This document shows positions 1-8,480 of a stretch of DNA of 64,000 nt, piece by piece (position 1 is the first letter of the stretch; the number at the start of each line of letters is the position of its first letter). The stretch is from JBGQDM01 sp041495845 (GTDB lineage Bacteria > Acidobacteriota > Terriglobia > Terriglobales > Acidobacteriaceae), in contig JBGQDM010000001.1 in NCBI GenBank assembly GCA_041495845.1, positions 38,107 to 102,106 of the forward strand, given 5' to 3'. Both the position numbers and the translations under genes were made by a program. The notes beneath the pieces were generated by a model, which was not told the origin of the DNA, did not search any database, and saw only the letters and a list, made by a program, of their open reading frames with translations.

Positions 1-294
1 GACGCGGCCGCCGTGGAACAGCAGACTTCGCGCTTGCAAGCGCTCGTGGCGGAATGGATGGCGGCGATCCCTGTGCCGGATGCGGTCGCCGAGGTTGGCG
101 CCGCTTTTCGCGAGGGCCATCTTGATCCCGCCAGCTTGTTGGCCTGGCGCGAATGCGCGCAGCGGTTGCGTGTACAGATCGCACTGTTGCGGCGGGCGCG
201 ACGTTCGCTGGCCTGTTGGCGCAATCTGATCCAGCCGCTAGCGGCTCCGTATACGCCGGCCCGGGCCCTTACGGCCATCCCAGGAGAACGTTGA
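1..294 (+). CDS. FlgN-like flagellar chaperone, 3' end of gene (partial)
   Basis: The frame is open from the first base of the window, so the start is probably outside; an internal GTG lies at 13. The visible 93-98 residues are largely helical and rich in Leu, Ala and Arg, without transmembrane or signal segments. The stop is 1 nt before the flgK start, and FlgN, the export chaperone of FlgK and FlgL, usually sits exactly here. FlgN is normally about 140-160 residues, consistent with truncation by the window edge. Identification is by position and helical character; no diagnostic motif is visible. Confidence 0.5.
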   Translation, partial: DAAAVEQQTSRLQALVAEWMAAIPVPDAVAEVGAAFREGHLDPASLLAWRECAQRLRVQIALLRRARRSLACWRNLIQPLAAPYTPARALTAIPGER

Positions 295-295
295 T

Positions 296-1660
296 ATGGG
301 TTTATTTACCACGTTGGGGATTGGCGTGCGTTCACTCTTAGCGGAGCAGGGCGCCAATGAAGTTACCGCCAACAATGTTGCCAACCTGAACACACCTGGC
401 TACACGCGGCAGCGGCCGTTGCTGACCGAGGGTGACCCGTTTGTGCTGGGGCCACTGACGCTGGGTTCCGGTGTCGTGTTTGGCCAACCGCAAAGTGTGC
501 GCGATGCTGTGCTCGAACTGCGCTTGCACGATGAAACGCAACAGCAGGGCCGTTCCGACTCATCTCTGGTGGCGCTGCAGCAGGTGCAAACCCTCTTCAC
601 CGAGAGTTCTGGCGATCTGGGCACACGGCTGGCGGACTTGTTTGCCCGCATCAACGACCTCTCGGCGAATCCCAGCAGTGTGACCTTGCGGCAGGCACTG
701 TTGACCTCAGCGTCGAATCTGGCGGGCACCTTCAATAACATTTCCCGGCAGTTGGCCACCCAGCGGCGCAACCTCGACCTCAACGTGGAACAAGGTGTGG
801 CCCAGGTCAACGAGTTGAGTGCCAAGATTGCCGGAGTCAACCAGCAGATCACAGCACTCGAGAATGTTCACCAGAATGCCGCCGTTCTGATTGACCAGCG
901 TACGGTACTGCTGCGGGACTTATCACAACTGGTGGACGTTCGCGTGATTGATACCGGCACGAGCATTGCGGTCACCACCTCCACGGGGACGGCGTTGGTG
1001 GCTGGCGGCCAGAGTTTTGCGCTGGCGGCCCGGATCGACCCTTCCGGTACCGACCACATTTTTGCGGGAACGCAGGACATCACCGCGCAACTCACCGCCG
1101 GCAGTCTGGCGGGACAAATTGCGGTCCGCGACCAGAGCATCCCCGGCCTGCTGCAAAACCTTGACGGGCTGGCCAGCGCGCTGAGCACTGCATTCAATGC
1201 CGCACAGGCCACGGGTTTCGATCTCAATGGCCAGGCTGGCGGCAATCTTTTTTCGGTTCCGCCGGTTGGTTCCGGAGCTGCCGCGGCCATCACCGTCACC
1301 CTGGCTGACCCGTTGGACATCGCGGCCAGTTCCGACGGCAGCCCTGGGTCAAACGGCAATCTCAGCGCCTTCGCCGCCATTCAAAAACAGGCGCTGGTTT
1401 CAGGCCAGAGTCCGCAAGATTTCTATTCGGGTGTGGTTTTTCAAATCGGTTCCGCGACCTCGCAAGCGTCGGCAGAATCAGAAGCCAGCGGCTTGATTCT
1501 GCGCCAACTCTCCGACCAGCGGGCGGCAGAATCCGGTGTCTCCCTCGACGAAGAAGCTGCCAATCTCATTCGCTTCCAGCGCGCCTATGAGGCGTCCGCC
1601 CGTGTGGTCAGTACGGTCAACGAACTCTTGAGTACAGCCGTCAATCTTGGAAAATTCTGA
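296..1660 (+). CDS. flgK: Flagellar hook-associated protein 1 FlgK
   Basis: 454 residues. FlgK forms the first junction ring between hook and filament and is exported through the flagellar type III apparatus. The N-terminus carries the typical rod/hook signature (GLFTTLGIGVRSLLAEQ, then NNVANLNTPGYTRQ), and the C-terminus ends in the paired heptad helix with SLDEEAANLIRFQRAYEA and a terminal NLGKF. The middle is variable, as is usual. AGGAGA lies 8 nt before the ATG. The stop TGA overlaps the flgL start by 1 nt (TGATG), so the two are translationally coupled. Confidence 0.95.
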   Translation: MGLFTTLGIGVRSLLAEQGANEVTANNVANLNTPGYTRQRPLLTEGDPFVLGPLTLGSGVVFGQPQSVRDAVLELRLHDETQQQGRSDSSLVALQQVQTLFTESSGDLGTRLADLFARINDLSANPSSVTLRQALLTSASNLAGTFNNISRQLATQRRNLDLNVEQGVAQVNELSAKIAGVNQQITALENVHQNAAVLIDQRTVLLRDLSQLVDVRVIDTGTSIAVTTSTGTALVAGGQSFALAARIDPSGTDHIFAGTQDITAQLTAGSLAGQIAVRDQSIPGLLQNLDGLASALSTAFNAAQATGFDLNGQAGGNLFSVPPVGSGAAAAITVTLADPLDIAASSDGSPGSNGNLSAFAAIQKQALVSGQSPQDFYSGVVFQIGSATSQASAESEASGLILRQLSDQRAAESGVSLDEEAANLIRFQRAYEASARVVSTVNELLSTAVNLGKF

Positions 1661-2547
1661 TGCGCATCAATCCGACTCCACTGCCTGACTTGCTTGCCGC
1701 CCTGGCCCAGACCCAGCTCCAGCAACAGACGGCGCTGCAGCAAATCGCTTCGGGGCGGCGGGTCCAAGTGCCCTCGGACGATCCGGCCGCCGCTGCCGTA
1801 CTGGTGCTGAATCATGCGGGCACGACCGCCACCACGCAGTTTCTTCATACTGTGTCCAATCTTGCGGCCCGTCTGCAAGTGGCGGATTCGACCATCAGCT
1901 CGGTCGTGCTGGCCGTGCAACGCGTGCTCACACTCGGAGTGCAAGCTGCCAATGGCACGCTTTCCAATAGCGACCGCGCTTCCATCGCCACCGAATTGCG
2001 AGGTCTGCAGCAGCAACTGGTATCCCTGGCCAACACCTCGTTTCAGGGCACATTTCTCTTTGGCGGCACGGCCAGTCTCGCACCGCCCTATGTGGCGGAC
2101 GCTCTGCAGGCGTCGGGTGTGCGCTACGATGGCAACGCCAACACCAACTCAGTGCAGGTGGGAGACTCCTTTTCGCTCGCCGTGAATCTTCCCGGGGCGC
2201 AGATTTTCCAGAATGCGGGTGCGGACTTGTTCCAGGGTGTGCATGATCTGGCCGCAGCCGTTACTGCCAACGTTGGCATCCCCGCGGCGCTGGCGCAAGT
2301 ACGGGCTGCCTTCGACTCCATTTCCGCCCAGCGCGTTTTTTTTGGCAACGCCTTGCAGCAACTGGACAGCCAGCAGTCGTATCTGAACAACGCCAAGCTC
2401 CAACTGGCGCAGCAGGAAAACACTTTGGGTGCGGCCGACCTAGCGGCTGCTTCCAGTGACTTAGTCACCGCGGAGACCGCACGCAATGCGGCGCTTCAAG
2501 CCACCAGCAGCCTGCTACACAACAGCCTTTTTGATTTCTTGAAATAA
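1660..2547 (+). CDS. flgL: Flagellar hook-associated protein 3 FlgL
   Basis: 295 residues. FlgL is the second hook-filament junction protein and is flagellin-like at both ends. The N-terminus has the coiled-coil segment LLAALAQTQLQQQTALQQI followed by ASGRRVQVPSDDPAAA, the usual FlgL/flagellin signature. The C-terminus has a second helix with the flagellin-like LVTAETARNAALQATSSLL. The gene overlaps flgK by 1 nt. It ends 1 nt before the stop of a minus-strand gene, so the two convoys converge with no room for a separate terminator. Confidence 0.93.
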   Translation: MRINPTPLPDLLAALAQTQLQQQTALQQIASGRRVQVPSDDPAAAAVLVLNHAGTTATTQFLHTVSNLAARLQVADSTISSVVLAVQRVLTLGVQAANGTLSNSDRASIATELRGLQQQLVSLANTSFQGTFLFGGTASLAPPYVADALQASGVRYDGNANTNSVQVGDSFSLAVNLPGAQIFQNAGADLFQGVHDLAAAVTANVGIPAALAQVRAAFDSISAQRVFFGNALQQLDSQQSYLNNAKLQLAQQENTLGAADLAAASSDLVTAETARNAALQATSSLLHNSLFDFLK

Positions 2548-2548
2548 C

Positions 2549-2893
2549 TCAGCCGGTCAGGCGGGACGCGTCCACCCACGCATTGGCATTTTGCAGATGT
2601 TGCTGCTGCCTCCGCAACAGCTCGCGTTCCGCGTGCAGCCGGATTTCGATTTGCGGCAAGATTTCGCGCACAGCCCGCAAGTGGCCGCTGTATTCTTCCC
2701 AGGCAGCGGCGATAGCAGGGTCACGCAAATTGAAGCCGGAAGCACGACCCAGTTCATCGACGGCATCGAGACACAACTGCAACTGGGTGACCGAGGCGGT
2801 GAGTTCTCCGGCAGAAAGCTGGGCCGCCGGCGCCATCTGCCGCCGCCAATCCTCCAGGCGAGAGTTGATTTCCGGCAAACTCAAAGGGGCCAT
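2549..2893 (-). CDS. Small helical protein after fliS, candidate flagellar chaperone (FliT-like position)
   Basis: 114 residues, no signal peptide or membrane segment. It is predicted almost entirely helical, with charged amphipathic stretches such as IEIRLHAERELLRRQQQH near the C-terminus. It is the last gene of the minus-strand run flagellin-flaG-fliD-fliS, 22 nt after fliS. FliT, the FliD export chaperone, is small and helical and follows fliS in many bacteria, so a FliT-like role is the natural guess. The sequence shows no motif that proves it, and a cytosolic protein of unrelated role is possible. Confidence 0.55.
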   Translation of the reverse strand: MAPLSLPEINSRLEDWRRQMAPAAQLSAGELTASVTQLQLCLDAVDELGRASGFNLRDPAIAAAWEEYSGHLRAVREILPQIEIRLHAERELLRRQQQHLQNANAWVDASRLTG

Positions 2894-2915
2894 CGCAGTG
2901 TGCTCCCGCGAACTG

Positions 2916-3338
2916 TTATCCGATGAAGGAGCCCGGCGGTGTCAGCAGGCCTGGGGGCTGGGTGGGGCGAGTGGTTCTTTCCAACTCTACCCAGGCTTCC
3001 CGAACCAGGAGTAAAAGCTTCATTTGCTGTTCCAGGATCGTTGCTGAAACGCGAACCTGCGCTTCGACCAGGCGGATCCGGACCAGCGAGTAAAACCGGT
3101 CGAGATTGCGAGCCACATCGCCGCCACGGTCCATGTCCAACACCGATTGCAATTGACCGACCACCAGCAGGGCATGGTTGAGTTCGGAAGTGCGGGCCTC
3201 AATGTCACCGCGGTGCAAGGCTGCCACGGCCCGCCGGATGTCTTCGATCGCCTGCTCATACAGCAGCACCACTCCGTGGAGTGGGGTGTCACTGTCGGCG
3301 GCGGTCTCGCGATACAGGTTGCGTGGGTTGGCGTTCAC
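2916..3338 (-). CDS. fliS: Flagellar export chaperone FliS
   Basis: 140 residues. FliS binds the C-terminal helix of newly made flagellin and keeps it from polymerising before export. The N-terminus NPRNLYRETAADSDTPLHG matches the family's conserved Tyr-containing lead and the following LVVLLYEQAIEDIRRA-type helix (here GVVLLYEQAIEDIRRAVAAL). The Pro-rich C-terminal tail is longer than usual. The start overlaps the fliD stop by 4 nt, showing translational coupling, and the gene order fliD-fliS is the classical one. Confidence 0.92.
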   Translation of the reverse strand: MNANPRNLYRETAADSDTPLHGVVLLYEQAIEDIRRAVAALHRGDIEARTSELNHALLVVGQLQSVLDMDRGGDVARNLDRFYSLVRIRLVEAQVRVSATILEQQMKLLLLVREAWVELERTTRPTQPPGLLTPPGSFIG

Positions 3339-4690
3339 TTGGAGAAATTACTCAGACTGCTGAGTTGTCCGGTAATCTGCGCCTGCAGCAGGGGGAACTG
3401 CCGCAGCTGTGCATCCACACGGCTGTATTGTGCAATCAAGATCAAGCGTCGGGCCGCCAGCCGGTCGTCCAGGGTGTCGATTGATTTCTGGATGGCCCGC
3501 TGATTATTCTGGTTTTCCTGCAAATCCAGATTCAGCAGTCCCTCGGTCGAATCCGCGAGGGCGTTGAGGGTGCCGGCAAAATTCTTGGCAAAGCTGGATG
3601 GGCCGAGGGATTGGAAGAAACTCTGAAAGTCGCTGAAGTGGTTATTGATGACATCGGTCAACTTGGTGTCGTCAATCGCGAGCGTGCCATCGCTGGTGAA
3701 ATTTACGCCAATGGCGGCGAGGCTGCCGAACCCATTGTTGCCGGCGATGGAATAGGTGACGCCTTCCAGTAACTGGGTTTGCAACCGGCGCAAGTCACTG
3801 TTCGCGGCCAAGGCGCCGGCTGCCCCGGTGGTGGCATCGAACCGGAATTGATTGTTAACGGAAACGATGAGCGCGTTGTAAGCGCTAACGAAATTCTGGA
3901 CCGCTGCCTGGGCGCCAGACCGGTTGGGGCTGATGCTGAGCGCTACATTGGCGCCGGGTGCAGCGCTGATGAGGTGCAGCGTGACGCCGGCCAAAACTCC
4001 GGTGACTGTATTGCTGGTGCTGCTGATGGGCACACCGTCCACCGTCAGCGTGGCGTTCAGCCCGTCCGCCGCTTTGGTAAAAGAAATCCCTGTGGTGTTG
4101 GCGCTGACGGTCAAGTCGCCCGGACTGCCCGTGCTCTGACTGAGCAGCGCCAGGCGTGCCCCGTTCGCGTCCGTGACTACGCTTGCAGTCACGCCCAGGT
4201 TCTGCAGGTTGATGGCCGCGGCCAGGCCGGTGAGGGTATTGTTCGTGCCGTCTACCGTGATGCTCACTGGCGCCGCGGCCCCCACCTTCAACTGAAACGC
4301 TCCCTGGGCAAACTGCGTGTCGCCGTCGGTCAGGGGACTGCTGAAATAGGACGAGGTCGAGGCCAGATTGGTGACCACCAGCGTGTGTACGCCGGCCACG
4401 GCGGATGAATCCACGTTGGCGCTGAGAGTGGCGGGCTGCGAGGAGACAGCCACTTTGCCGGTGATGGCGCCGGTGACATCGGCCAGCGCATTCACGGCGC
4501 TCTGCAACGCGGCCAGTCCGGAATTCAGGCCGTTGAGCGCGGACGTCTGCGCACTCAATTGCGTGATCTGCTGCTTCAGCAGTTGCTCGGGTGCACCTTC
4601 GGCGGCCAGAATCTGGTCCACCACCGCGGTGACATCAATGCCCTGGCCCTGCGTGGCGCTGTTCGGGCTGAGGTTGAACGAAATCGCCAT
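3335..4690 (-). CDS. fliD: Flagellar filament cap protein FliD
   Basis: 451 residues. FliD caps the filament tip and guides flagellin insertion. The N-terminal FliD_N region begins near residue 15 (GIDVTAVVDQILAAEGAPEQ) and contains a coiled coil, LLKQQITQLSAQTSAL. The C-terminal FliD_C region has RSGAQAAVQNFVSAYNALI near the middle and ends in the helix around DTLDDRLAARRLILIAQYSR. The central part is rich in Thr, Ser and Val beta structure, as expected for the exposed domains. It lies 18 nt downstream of flaG and overlaps fliS by 4 nt. Confidence 0.93.
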   Translation of the reverse strand: MAISFNLSPNSATQGQGIDVTAVVDQILAAEGAPEQLLKQQITQLSAQTSALNGLNSGLAALQSAVNALADVTGAITGKVAVSSQPATLSANVDSSAVAGVHTLVVTNLASTSSYFSSPLTDGDTQFAQGAFQLKVGAAAPVSITVDGTNNTLTGLAAAINLQNLGVTASVVTDANGARLALLSQSTGSPGDLTVSANTTGISFTKAADGLNATLTVDGVPISSTSNTVTGVLAGVTLHLISAAPGANVALSISPNRSGAQAAVQNFVSAYNALIVSVNNQFRFDATTGAAGALAANSDLRRLQTQLLEGVTYSIAGNNGFGSLAAIGVNFTSDGTLAIDDTKLTDVINNHFSDFQSFFQSLGPSSFAKNFAGTLNALADSTEGLLNLDLQENQNNQRAIQKSIDTLDDRLAARRLILIAQYSRVDAQLRQFPLLQAQITGQLSSLSNFSK

Positions 4691-4708
4691 GGGTGCTGCA
4701 CCTTTCCA

Positions 4709-5014
4709 TTAGCCCCGGAAGTCAACCCTGTGCCGCGGTTGCTCCGTTTTATGCAGTTGCTCCTCAATCTGTTGCACGGCGTGCAATGCCTGTTCCGGCG
4801 GCACTTGCAGGAAAACATCTCCGGTCTGCCGGTCGAGAAAGCGGTAGACCAGGGTATTTCCAGGCTCCACAGCGACGGCAACTCGGGCGCGTTCAATGGG
4901 AACGCTCTCATGGGTAGGCGCGGCAGGAAGCGAATTGCCGCCTGCAGAAGCGTGCCCTGACGAAACCTGTGTGGCTGGATTCAATCCTGCAAAATCAACT
5001 CGTTGAATCTGCAT
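4709..5014 (-). CDS. flaG: FlaG family flagellar protein
   Basis: 101 residues. The C-terminal half carries the FlaG core: a beta strand with YRFLDRQTGDVFLQVPPEQ followed by a helix with ALHAVQQIEEQL. FlaG proteins influence filament length and often sit between flagellin and fliD, exactly as here. The first 45 residues are low-complexity (Ala, Ser, Pro) and probably disordered. It is separated from flagellin by 59 nt that hold a strong 14-bp hairpin. Confidence 0.8.
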   Translation of the reverse strand: MQIQRVDFAGLNPATQVSSGHASAGGNSLPAAPTHESVPIERARVAVAVEPGNTLVYRFLDRQTGDVFLQVPPEQALHAVQQIEEQLHKTEQPRHRVDFRG

Positions 5015-5033
5015 CGGGAGCCCATATTAGCTC

Positions 5034-5065
5034 GAGGCGGGAGCGGCCTCTGCCGCTCCCGCCTC
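5034..5065 (-). terminator. Perfect 14-bp hairpin between flagellin and flaG
   Basis: The arms GAGGCGGGAGCGGC and GCCGCTCCCGCCTC (plus-strand reading) are perfectly complementary with a 4-nt loop, starting 8 nt after the flagellin stop. No T-run follows on the minus strand, so it is either a weak terminator or a 3' stabiliser that lets flagellin mRNA accumulate above the downstream flaG-fliD-fliS message. Confidence 0.6.
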
Positions 5066-5073
5066 CAGCCGGA

Positions 5074-6258
5074 TTACTTCAGTAGCGCAAGCACGCTTGA
5101 CTGTTGCTGGTTGGCCTGCGCCAGAGCGGAAATACCAGTCTGATTCAGGATGGAGAACTTGGTGAGGTTGGCCACTTCCTGGGCGATGTCGGCGGCACGA
5201 ATGCCGTCTTCCGCCGCCGTCAGGTTCTGGGTCTGGTTGCTGATGACGTTGGCAGCGCTCTGCAAACGGTTGATGGTTGCTCCCAGGTTGCCGCGCGTGT
5301 TGGCGACGGTCTGGATGGCAGTGTTGATGGTGGAAAGCGCCGCTGCAGCCGCTGCAGCCGTGGTTAGGCCCGCGGAACCGGAACCGCCGGAGAGCGTTGC
5401 GGCATTGCTGAAGCCGAGGCCGACGTCGTTAGTGGTACTAACCAGCGCATTGCCAGCCGCGCCCGCAACGATGGCGGTGAAGGTAACGGTGGAGGCGGTT
5501 ACCCCGCCAGCCGACACATCCGCATTGGCGACTGTGCCTACACCGAACGCACTGCCGGCACCGGGGCCGCCGTTGACCGCTGCCGCCAGATTGGCAAGAG
5601 TGTCTCCCAAAGTAGCGCCGATGGCGACGGTGTTGGCAGCGCCCGCAACCGCTGCGAAAGTATAGGTTTGCGTGCCCACGACCACCACCTTGGCAGCGGT
5701 GGCATTGGCAATGCCGCTGAGTACGTTGCTGGCGTTGGCGCCCAAACCGATGCCAAGGGCCGACAGTGCTCCCGTGGCCACCGAAATGATGCTGTTGCCG
5801 CTGGAGGACGAATCACTGAGGAAAACATCCACGGTGGTGGCGCTAAAGACCGCAGTGCCGTTGAAGTTTGTCTTCGACCCAACGCGATCGATTTCGCCTT
5901 TGATCGCGGTGAACTCAGCATCCAGAGCGAGGCGCTGCGGGTTCGAGACGGTGCCGGTCGCCGCTTCCGTGGCCAGCGTGACGGCACGGTTGAGCAAGTT
6001 GGTGACCTGCGCCAGCGCGCCGTCTGCCACTTGCAGTTTGCCGGTACCATCATTGGCGTTCCGGGCTGACTGGGTGAGGGCGCTGATGTTGGCCCGCAAG
6101 CCATCGGCAATGGCCAGGCCGGCTGCATCATCTGCGCCGCTGTTGATGCGCGAGCCTGAAGACAGACGAAACAATGTCCGCGACAGACTCGCGCCCGTAA
6201 TGGCCAATTGATTCTGTGCGGCCAGGGACGGAATGTTGTTCAAGATACTAAGTGCCAT
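5074..6258 (-). CDS. fliC: Flagellin
   Basis: 394 residues, the filament subunit. The conserved D0/D1 N-terminus (ALSILNNIPSLAAQNQLA, then LSSGSRINSGADDAAGLAIA) and the C-terminus (ALSTINTAIQTVANTRGNLG, ending in NQQQSSVLALLK) frame a variable Ala/Gly/Val/Thr-rich centre of roughly 200 residues that would be surface exposed. The ATG is preceded by AAAGGAG at good spacing. A sigma28-like promoter lies about 100-125 nt upstream on the same strand. It is the only flagellin in the window. Confidence 0.95.
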   Translation of the reverse strand: MALSILNNIPSLAAQNQLAITGASLSRTLFRLSSGSRINSGADDAAGLAIADGLRANISALTQSARNANDGTGKLQVADGALAQVTNLLNRAVTLATEAATGTVSNPQRLALDAEFTAIKGEIDRVGSKTNFNGTAVFSATTVDVFLSDSSSSGNSIISVATGALSALGIGLGANASNVLSGIANATAAKVVVVGTQTYTFAAVAGAANTVAIGATLGDTLANLAAAVNGGPGAGSAFGVGTVANADVSAGGVTASTVTFTAIVAGAAGNALVSTTNDVGLGFSNAATLSGGSGSAGLTTAAAAAAALSTINTAIQTVANTRGNLGATINRLQSAANVISNQTQNLTAAEDGIRAADIAQEVANLTKFSILNQTGISALAQANQQQSSVLALLK

Positions 6259-6356
6259 TGCCTCTCCTTTGGCGCCAAGTCCCGCTTGTTTGCCTGCAGA
6301 TTGGCCGGTTCACCCCGGCCCGGCCGTGCCGGGGACATGTGCCTATTCACCGGAAT

Positions 6357-6384
6357 TCATCGGCCCACCACACCTCCGCGTTGA
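6357..6384 (-). promoter_or_regulatory. Sigma28 (FliA)-like promoter of flagellin
   Basis: On the minus strand a -35-like TCAACGCG (6384-6377) is followed after 12 nt by GCCGATGA (6364-6357), close to the FliA consensus (TAAAGTTT, N11, GCCGATAA). It points at flagellin and shares its exact spacing with a divergent copy at 6432-6459. Confidence 0.6.
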
Positions 6385-6431
6385 AGCACTACGGTGCATG
6401 TCCGCTAGGACACTCGCAGACCTGGCCCCCC

Positions 6432-6459
6432 TCAAGTCGTTCTCGTTACGCGCCGATCT
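6432..6459 (+). promoter_or_regulatory. Sigma28 (FliA)-like promoter of flbD-motAB-che operon
   Basis: TCAAGTCG, 12-nt spacer, GCCGATCT. The predicted transcription start near 6467-6470 is about 35 nt before the flbD ATG at 6505. It has the same architecture as the flagellin promoter on the other strand, which supports both as real late-class flagellar promoters. Confidence 0.6.
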
Positions 6460-6504
6460 TTTCACTGGAGCCGCTTGTCTGCCACGGGCTACCGACTGGA
6501 CTAC

Positions 6505-6750
6505 ATGATTCAGCTCACCCGGCTCAATAACCACACGTTGGCGGTCAACTCGGACCTCATCAAGTTTGTCGAACAGGCACCGGATACCGTCATCACCCTG
6601 GTGTCCGGGGAGAAGATTGTGGTGCGGGAAAGTTTGCCGGATGTCATCGATCGCATGGTCGAGTTCCGCCGCGCCGTGCTGCGCGATCTCCCGTTCTCGC
6701 CCGCCGCCTGGCCCCTGGCGCCTGCTTCGCCGCGCCGTGACACCACCTGA
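6505..6750 (+). CDS. flbD: FlbD family flagellar protein
   Basis: 81 residues. The first 60 residues match the small FlbD family: IQLTRLNNHTLAVNSDLIKF, then PDTVITLVSGEKIVVRES and a helical DVIDRMVEFRR. The tail is Pro/Ala-rich. This start was chosen because the family begins at MIQLTRL; a longer frame begins 30 nt earlier but adds unrelated residues. In spirochaetes and Firmicutes this gene directly precedes motA, as here (20-nt gap). Its biochemical role is not known. Confidence 0.85.
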   Translation: MIQLTRLNNHTLAVNSDLIKFVEQAPDTVITLVSGEKIVVRESLPDVIDRMVEFRRAVLRDLPFSPAAWPLAPASPRRDTT

Positions 6751-6770
6751 GTGCCGGAAAGGAGCCAGCT

Positions 6771-7586
6771 GTGGACAAAGCCAGTGTGGTCGGGGTGTTG
6801 GTCGGACTGGGCGGAATCACCGCTGGCTTGCTGCTCGAAGGCGGGAAACTTTCCCAAGTGGTGCAACCGACGGCTGCACTCATCGTTTTTGGCGGCACCC
6901 TGGGCGCGGTGTTGTTGCAATTCCCGCTCCCAGTCTTTCTCGAAGCGGGGCGACGGCTCGCACAGGTCTTTGCCGAATCCCGGCACACGCATCAAGAACT
7001 GATTCAGCAACTGGTGCTCTATGCCCAGAAGGCGCGCAGCGATGGCATTGTCTCGCTGGACAGTGAACTGGAAACGATCGAGGACCCGTTTCTCCGCCGC
7101 TCGCTGATGTTGGCGGTGGACGGCACCGAGCCGGAAGAGCTGCGCAAAATGATGGAACTGGAACTCGACAACCAGGCGGAACGCGAAGACGCAGTGCCCC
7201 AGGTCTTCGAAGCAGCCGGTGGTTTTTCTCCCACCATTGGAATCATCGGCGCCGTGCTCGGTCTCATTCAGGTCATGCAGCATCTCGACAAGATCGACGA
7301 AGTGGGACGTGGCATCGCGGTGGCGTTCGTCGCCACCGTTTATGGGGTGGGTAGCGCCAACTTGTTCTTCCTTCCCGCCGCGGGCAAACTGAAAATCCGC
7401 CTACGTGACGAACAGATCATGCGGGACATGACTTTGGAAGGAGTTGTCTCCATTCTCGAGGGCATGAACCCGCGCATGCTCGAAACCAAATTGCTCGGTT
7501 TCTTATCGGGTGCACAAAAGAGCTCTTTCAACCCCTCCGACAAAGTCCCGCTTCCAGTCGCCACCGAGGAGGTTCCCAGCGTATGA
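6771..7586 (+). CDS. motA: Flagellar motor stator protein MotA
   Basis: 271 residues, GTG start preceded by GGAAAGGAG. MotA is the four-helix membrane subunit of the proton-driven stator. Visible are an N-terminal membrane hairpin (VVGVLVGLGGITAGLLL and LIVFGGTLGAVLLQF), the cytosolic charged loop with RSLMLAVDGTEPEELRKMM and its Arg/Glu residues, and the C-terminal pair with the conserved GVGSANLFFLPAAGKL segment. It overlaps motB by 4 nt. Length matches the family. Confidence 0.93.
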   Translation: MDKASVVGVLVGLGGITAGLLLEGGKLSQVVQPTAALIVFGGTLGAVLLQFPLPVFLEAGRRLAQVFAESRHTHQELIQQLVLYAQKARSDGIVSLDSELETIEDPFLRRSLMLAVDGTEPEELRKMMELELDNQAEREDAVPQVFEAAGGFSPTIGIIGAVLGLIQVMQHLDKIDEVGRGIAVAFVATVYGVGSANLFFLPAAGKLKIRLRDEQIMRDMTLEGVVSILEGMNPRMLETKLLGFLSGAQKSSFNPSDKVPLPVATEEVPSV

Positions 7587-8404
7587 GGCGCCGCCGCACC
7601 CCTCCGCACGTCAATCACGAGCGCTGGCTGGTTTCCTATGCGGATTTCGTTACGCTCCTGTTCGCGTTTTTCGTGGTGCTCTATGCATCCTCCCAGGTGG
7701 ACAAGCGTAAAGCCGGGCGCCTGGCGCTCGCGATTCAGGTTGCGTTTCAGGAACTGGGTGTATTTTCCGCCAGTGCCACCGCGGTGCCAGTCCAGGACAC
7801 TGAAGCCATGCCGGCCAGTTCCGCGCAGCTGCTCGACAACGTGGCCCACACCGCCGCTCTGGGACGCTTCGTTCCTCCCGCCCAGGGTGACACCGGCAGC
7901 AGTGAGGACGCCGACCTCAGTTCTCTGCGGGAAGAACTGCAAACCGCACTTGCGGCTGAGATTCGGCGCAGCGATATTTCCCTGCAATTCGAGCCAGAAG
8001 GGCTGGTCATCAGCTTGCGTGAAGTTGGTTTCTTTGACACCGCTTCCGCTACCATTCGCCCTCAGGCGCAGAGTGCGCTTGACCAGATCACCACCATCCT
8101 GCGCCACTACCCGCACGCGCTACGAGTGGAAGGGCACACCGACAATATCCCCATTCATACGGCGCAGTTCGGCTCCAACTGGGAGCTTTCCACCGCTCGC
8201 GCCACGGAAGTGCTGCGCCTGCTGATCGTGCGCTACGGTTTCGCGGCCGATCGCCTGGCGGTGGCGGGATACGCCGAGTTTCATCCTGTAGCCAGCAACC
8301 TGACCCCGGAAGGACGTGCCCTCAACCGCCGCGTGGATGTGGTTGTGATCCGCCATCGCCCGCCCCCCACCTTTGTTACCCCGGCTTTTGCCCCGCCTCG
8401 GTAA
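7583..8404 (+). CDS. motB: Flagellar motor stator protein MotB (OmpA-like)
   Basis: 273 residues. MotB anchors the stator to peptidoglycan and carries the proton-binding Asp. The single membrane helix has the stator motif SYADFVTLLFAFFVVLYA, giving Asp21 as the predicted proton acceptor. The C-terminal OmpA-like peptidoglycan-binding domain is intact (VEGHTDNIPI about residue 190, then WELSTARATEVLR and LAVAGYAEFHP). The overlap with motA indicates coupled translation. Proton rather than sodium use cannot be decided from the sequence alone. Confidence 0.93.
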   Translation: MRRRRTPPHVNHERWLVSYADFVTLLFAFFVVLYASSQVDKRKAGRLALAIQVAFQELGVFSASATAVPVQDTEAMPASSAQLLDNVAHTAALGRFVPPAQGDTGSSEDADLSSLREELQTALAAEIRRSDISLQFEPEGLVISLREVGFFDTASATIRPQAQSALDQITTILRHYPHALRVEGHTDNIPIHTAQFGSNWELSTARATEVLRLLIVRYGFAADRLAVAGYAEFHPVASNLTPEGRALNRRVDVVVIRHRPPPTFVTPAFAPPR

Positions 8405-8480
8405 TGGACCGTTCCGCGATTGCCGATGAAAGACAGGCAGGGCTCTGCGCACCAGGCAGCCTTTTCGGAAGCCCACTCGC

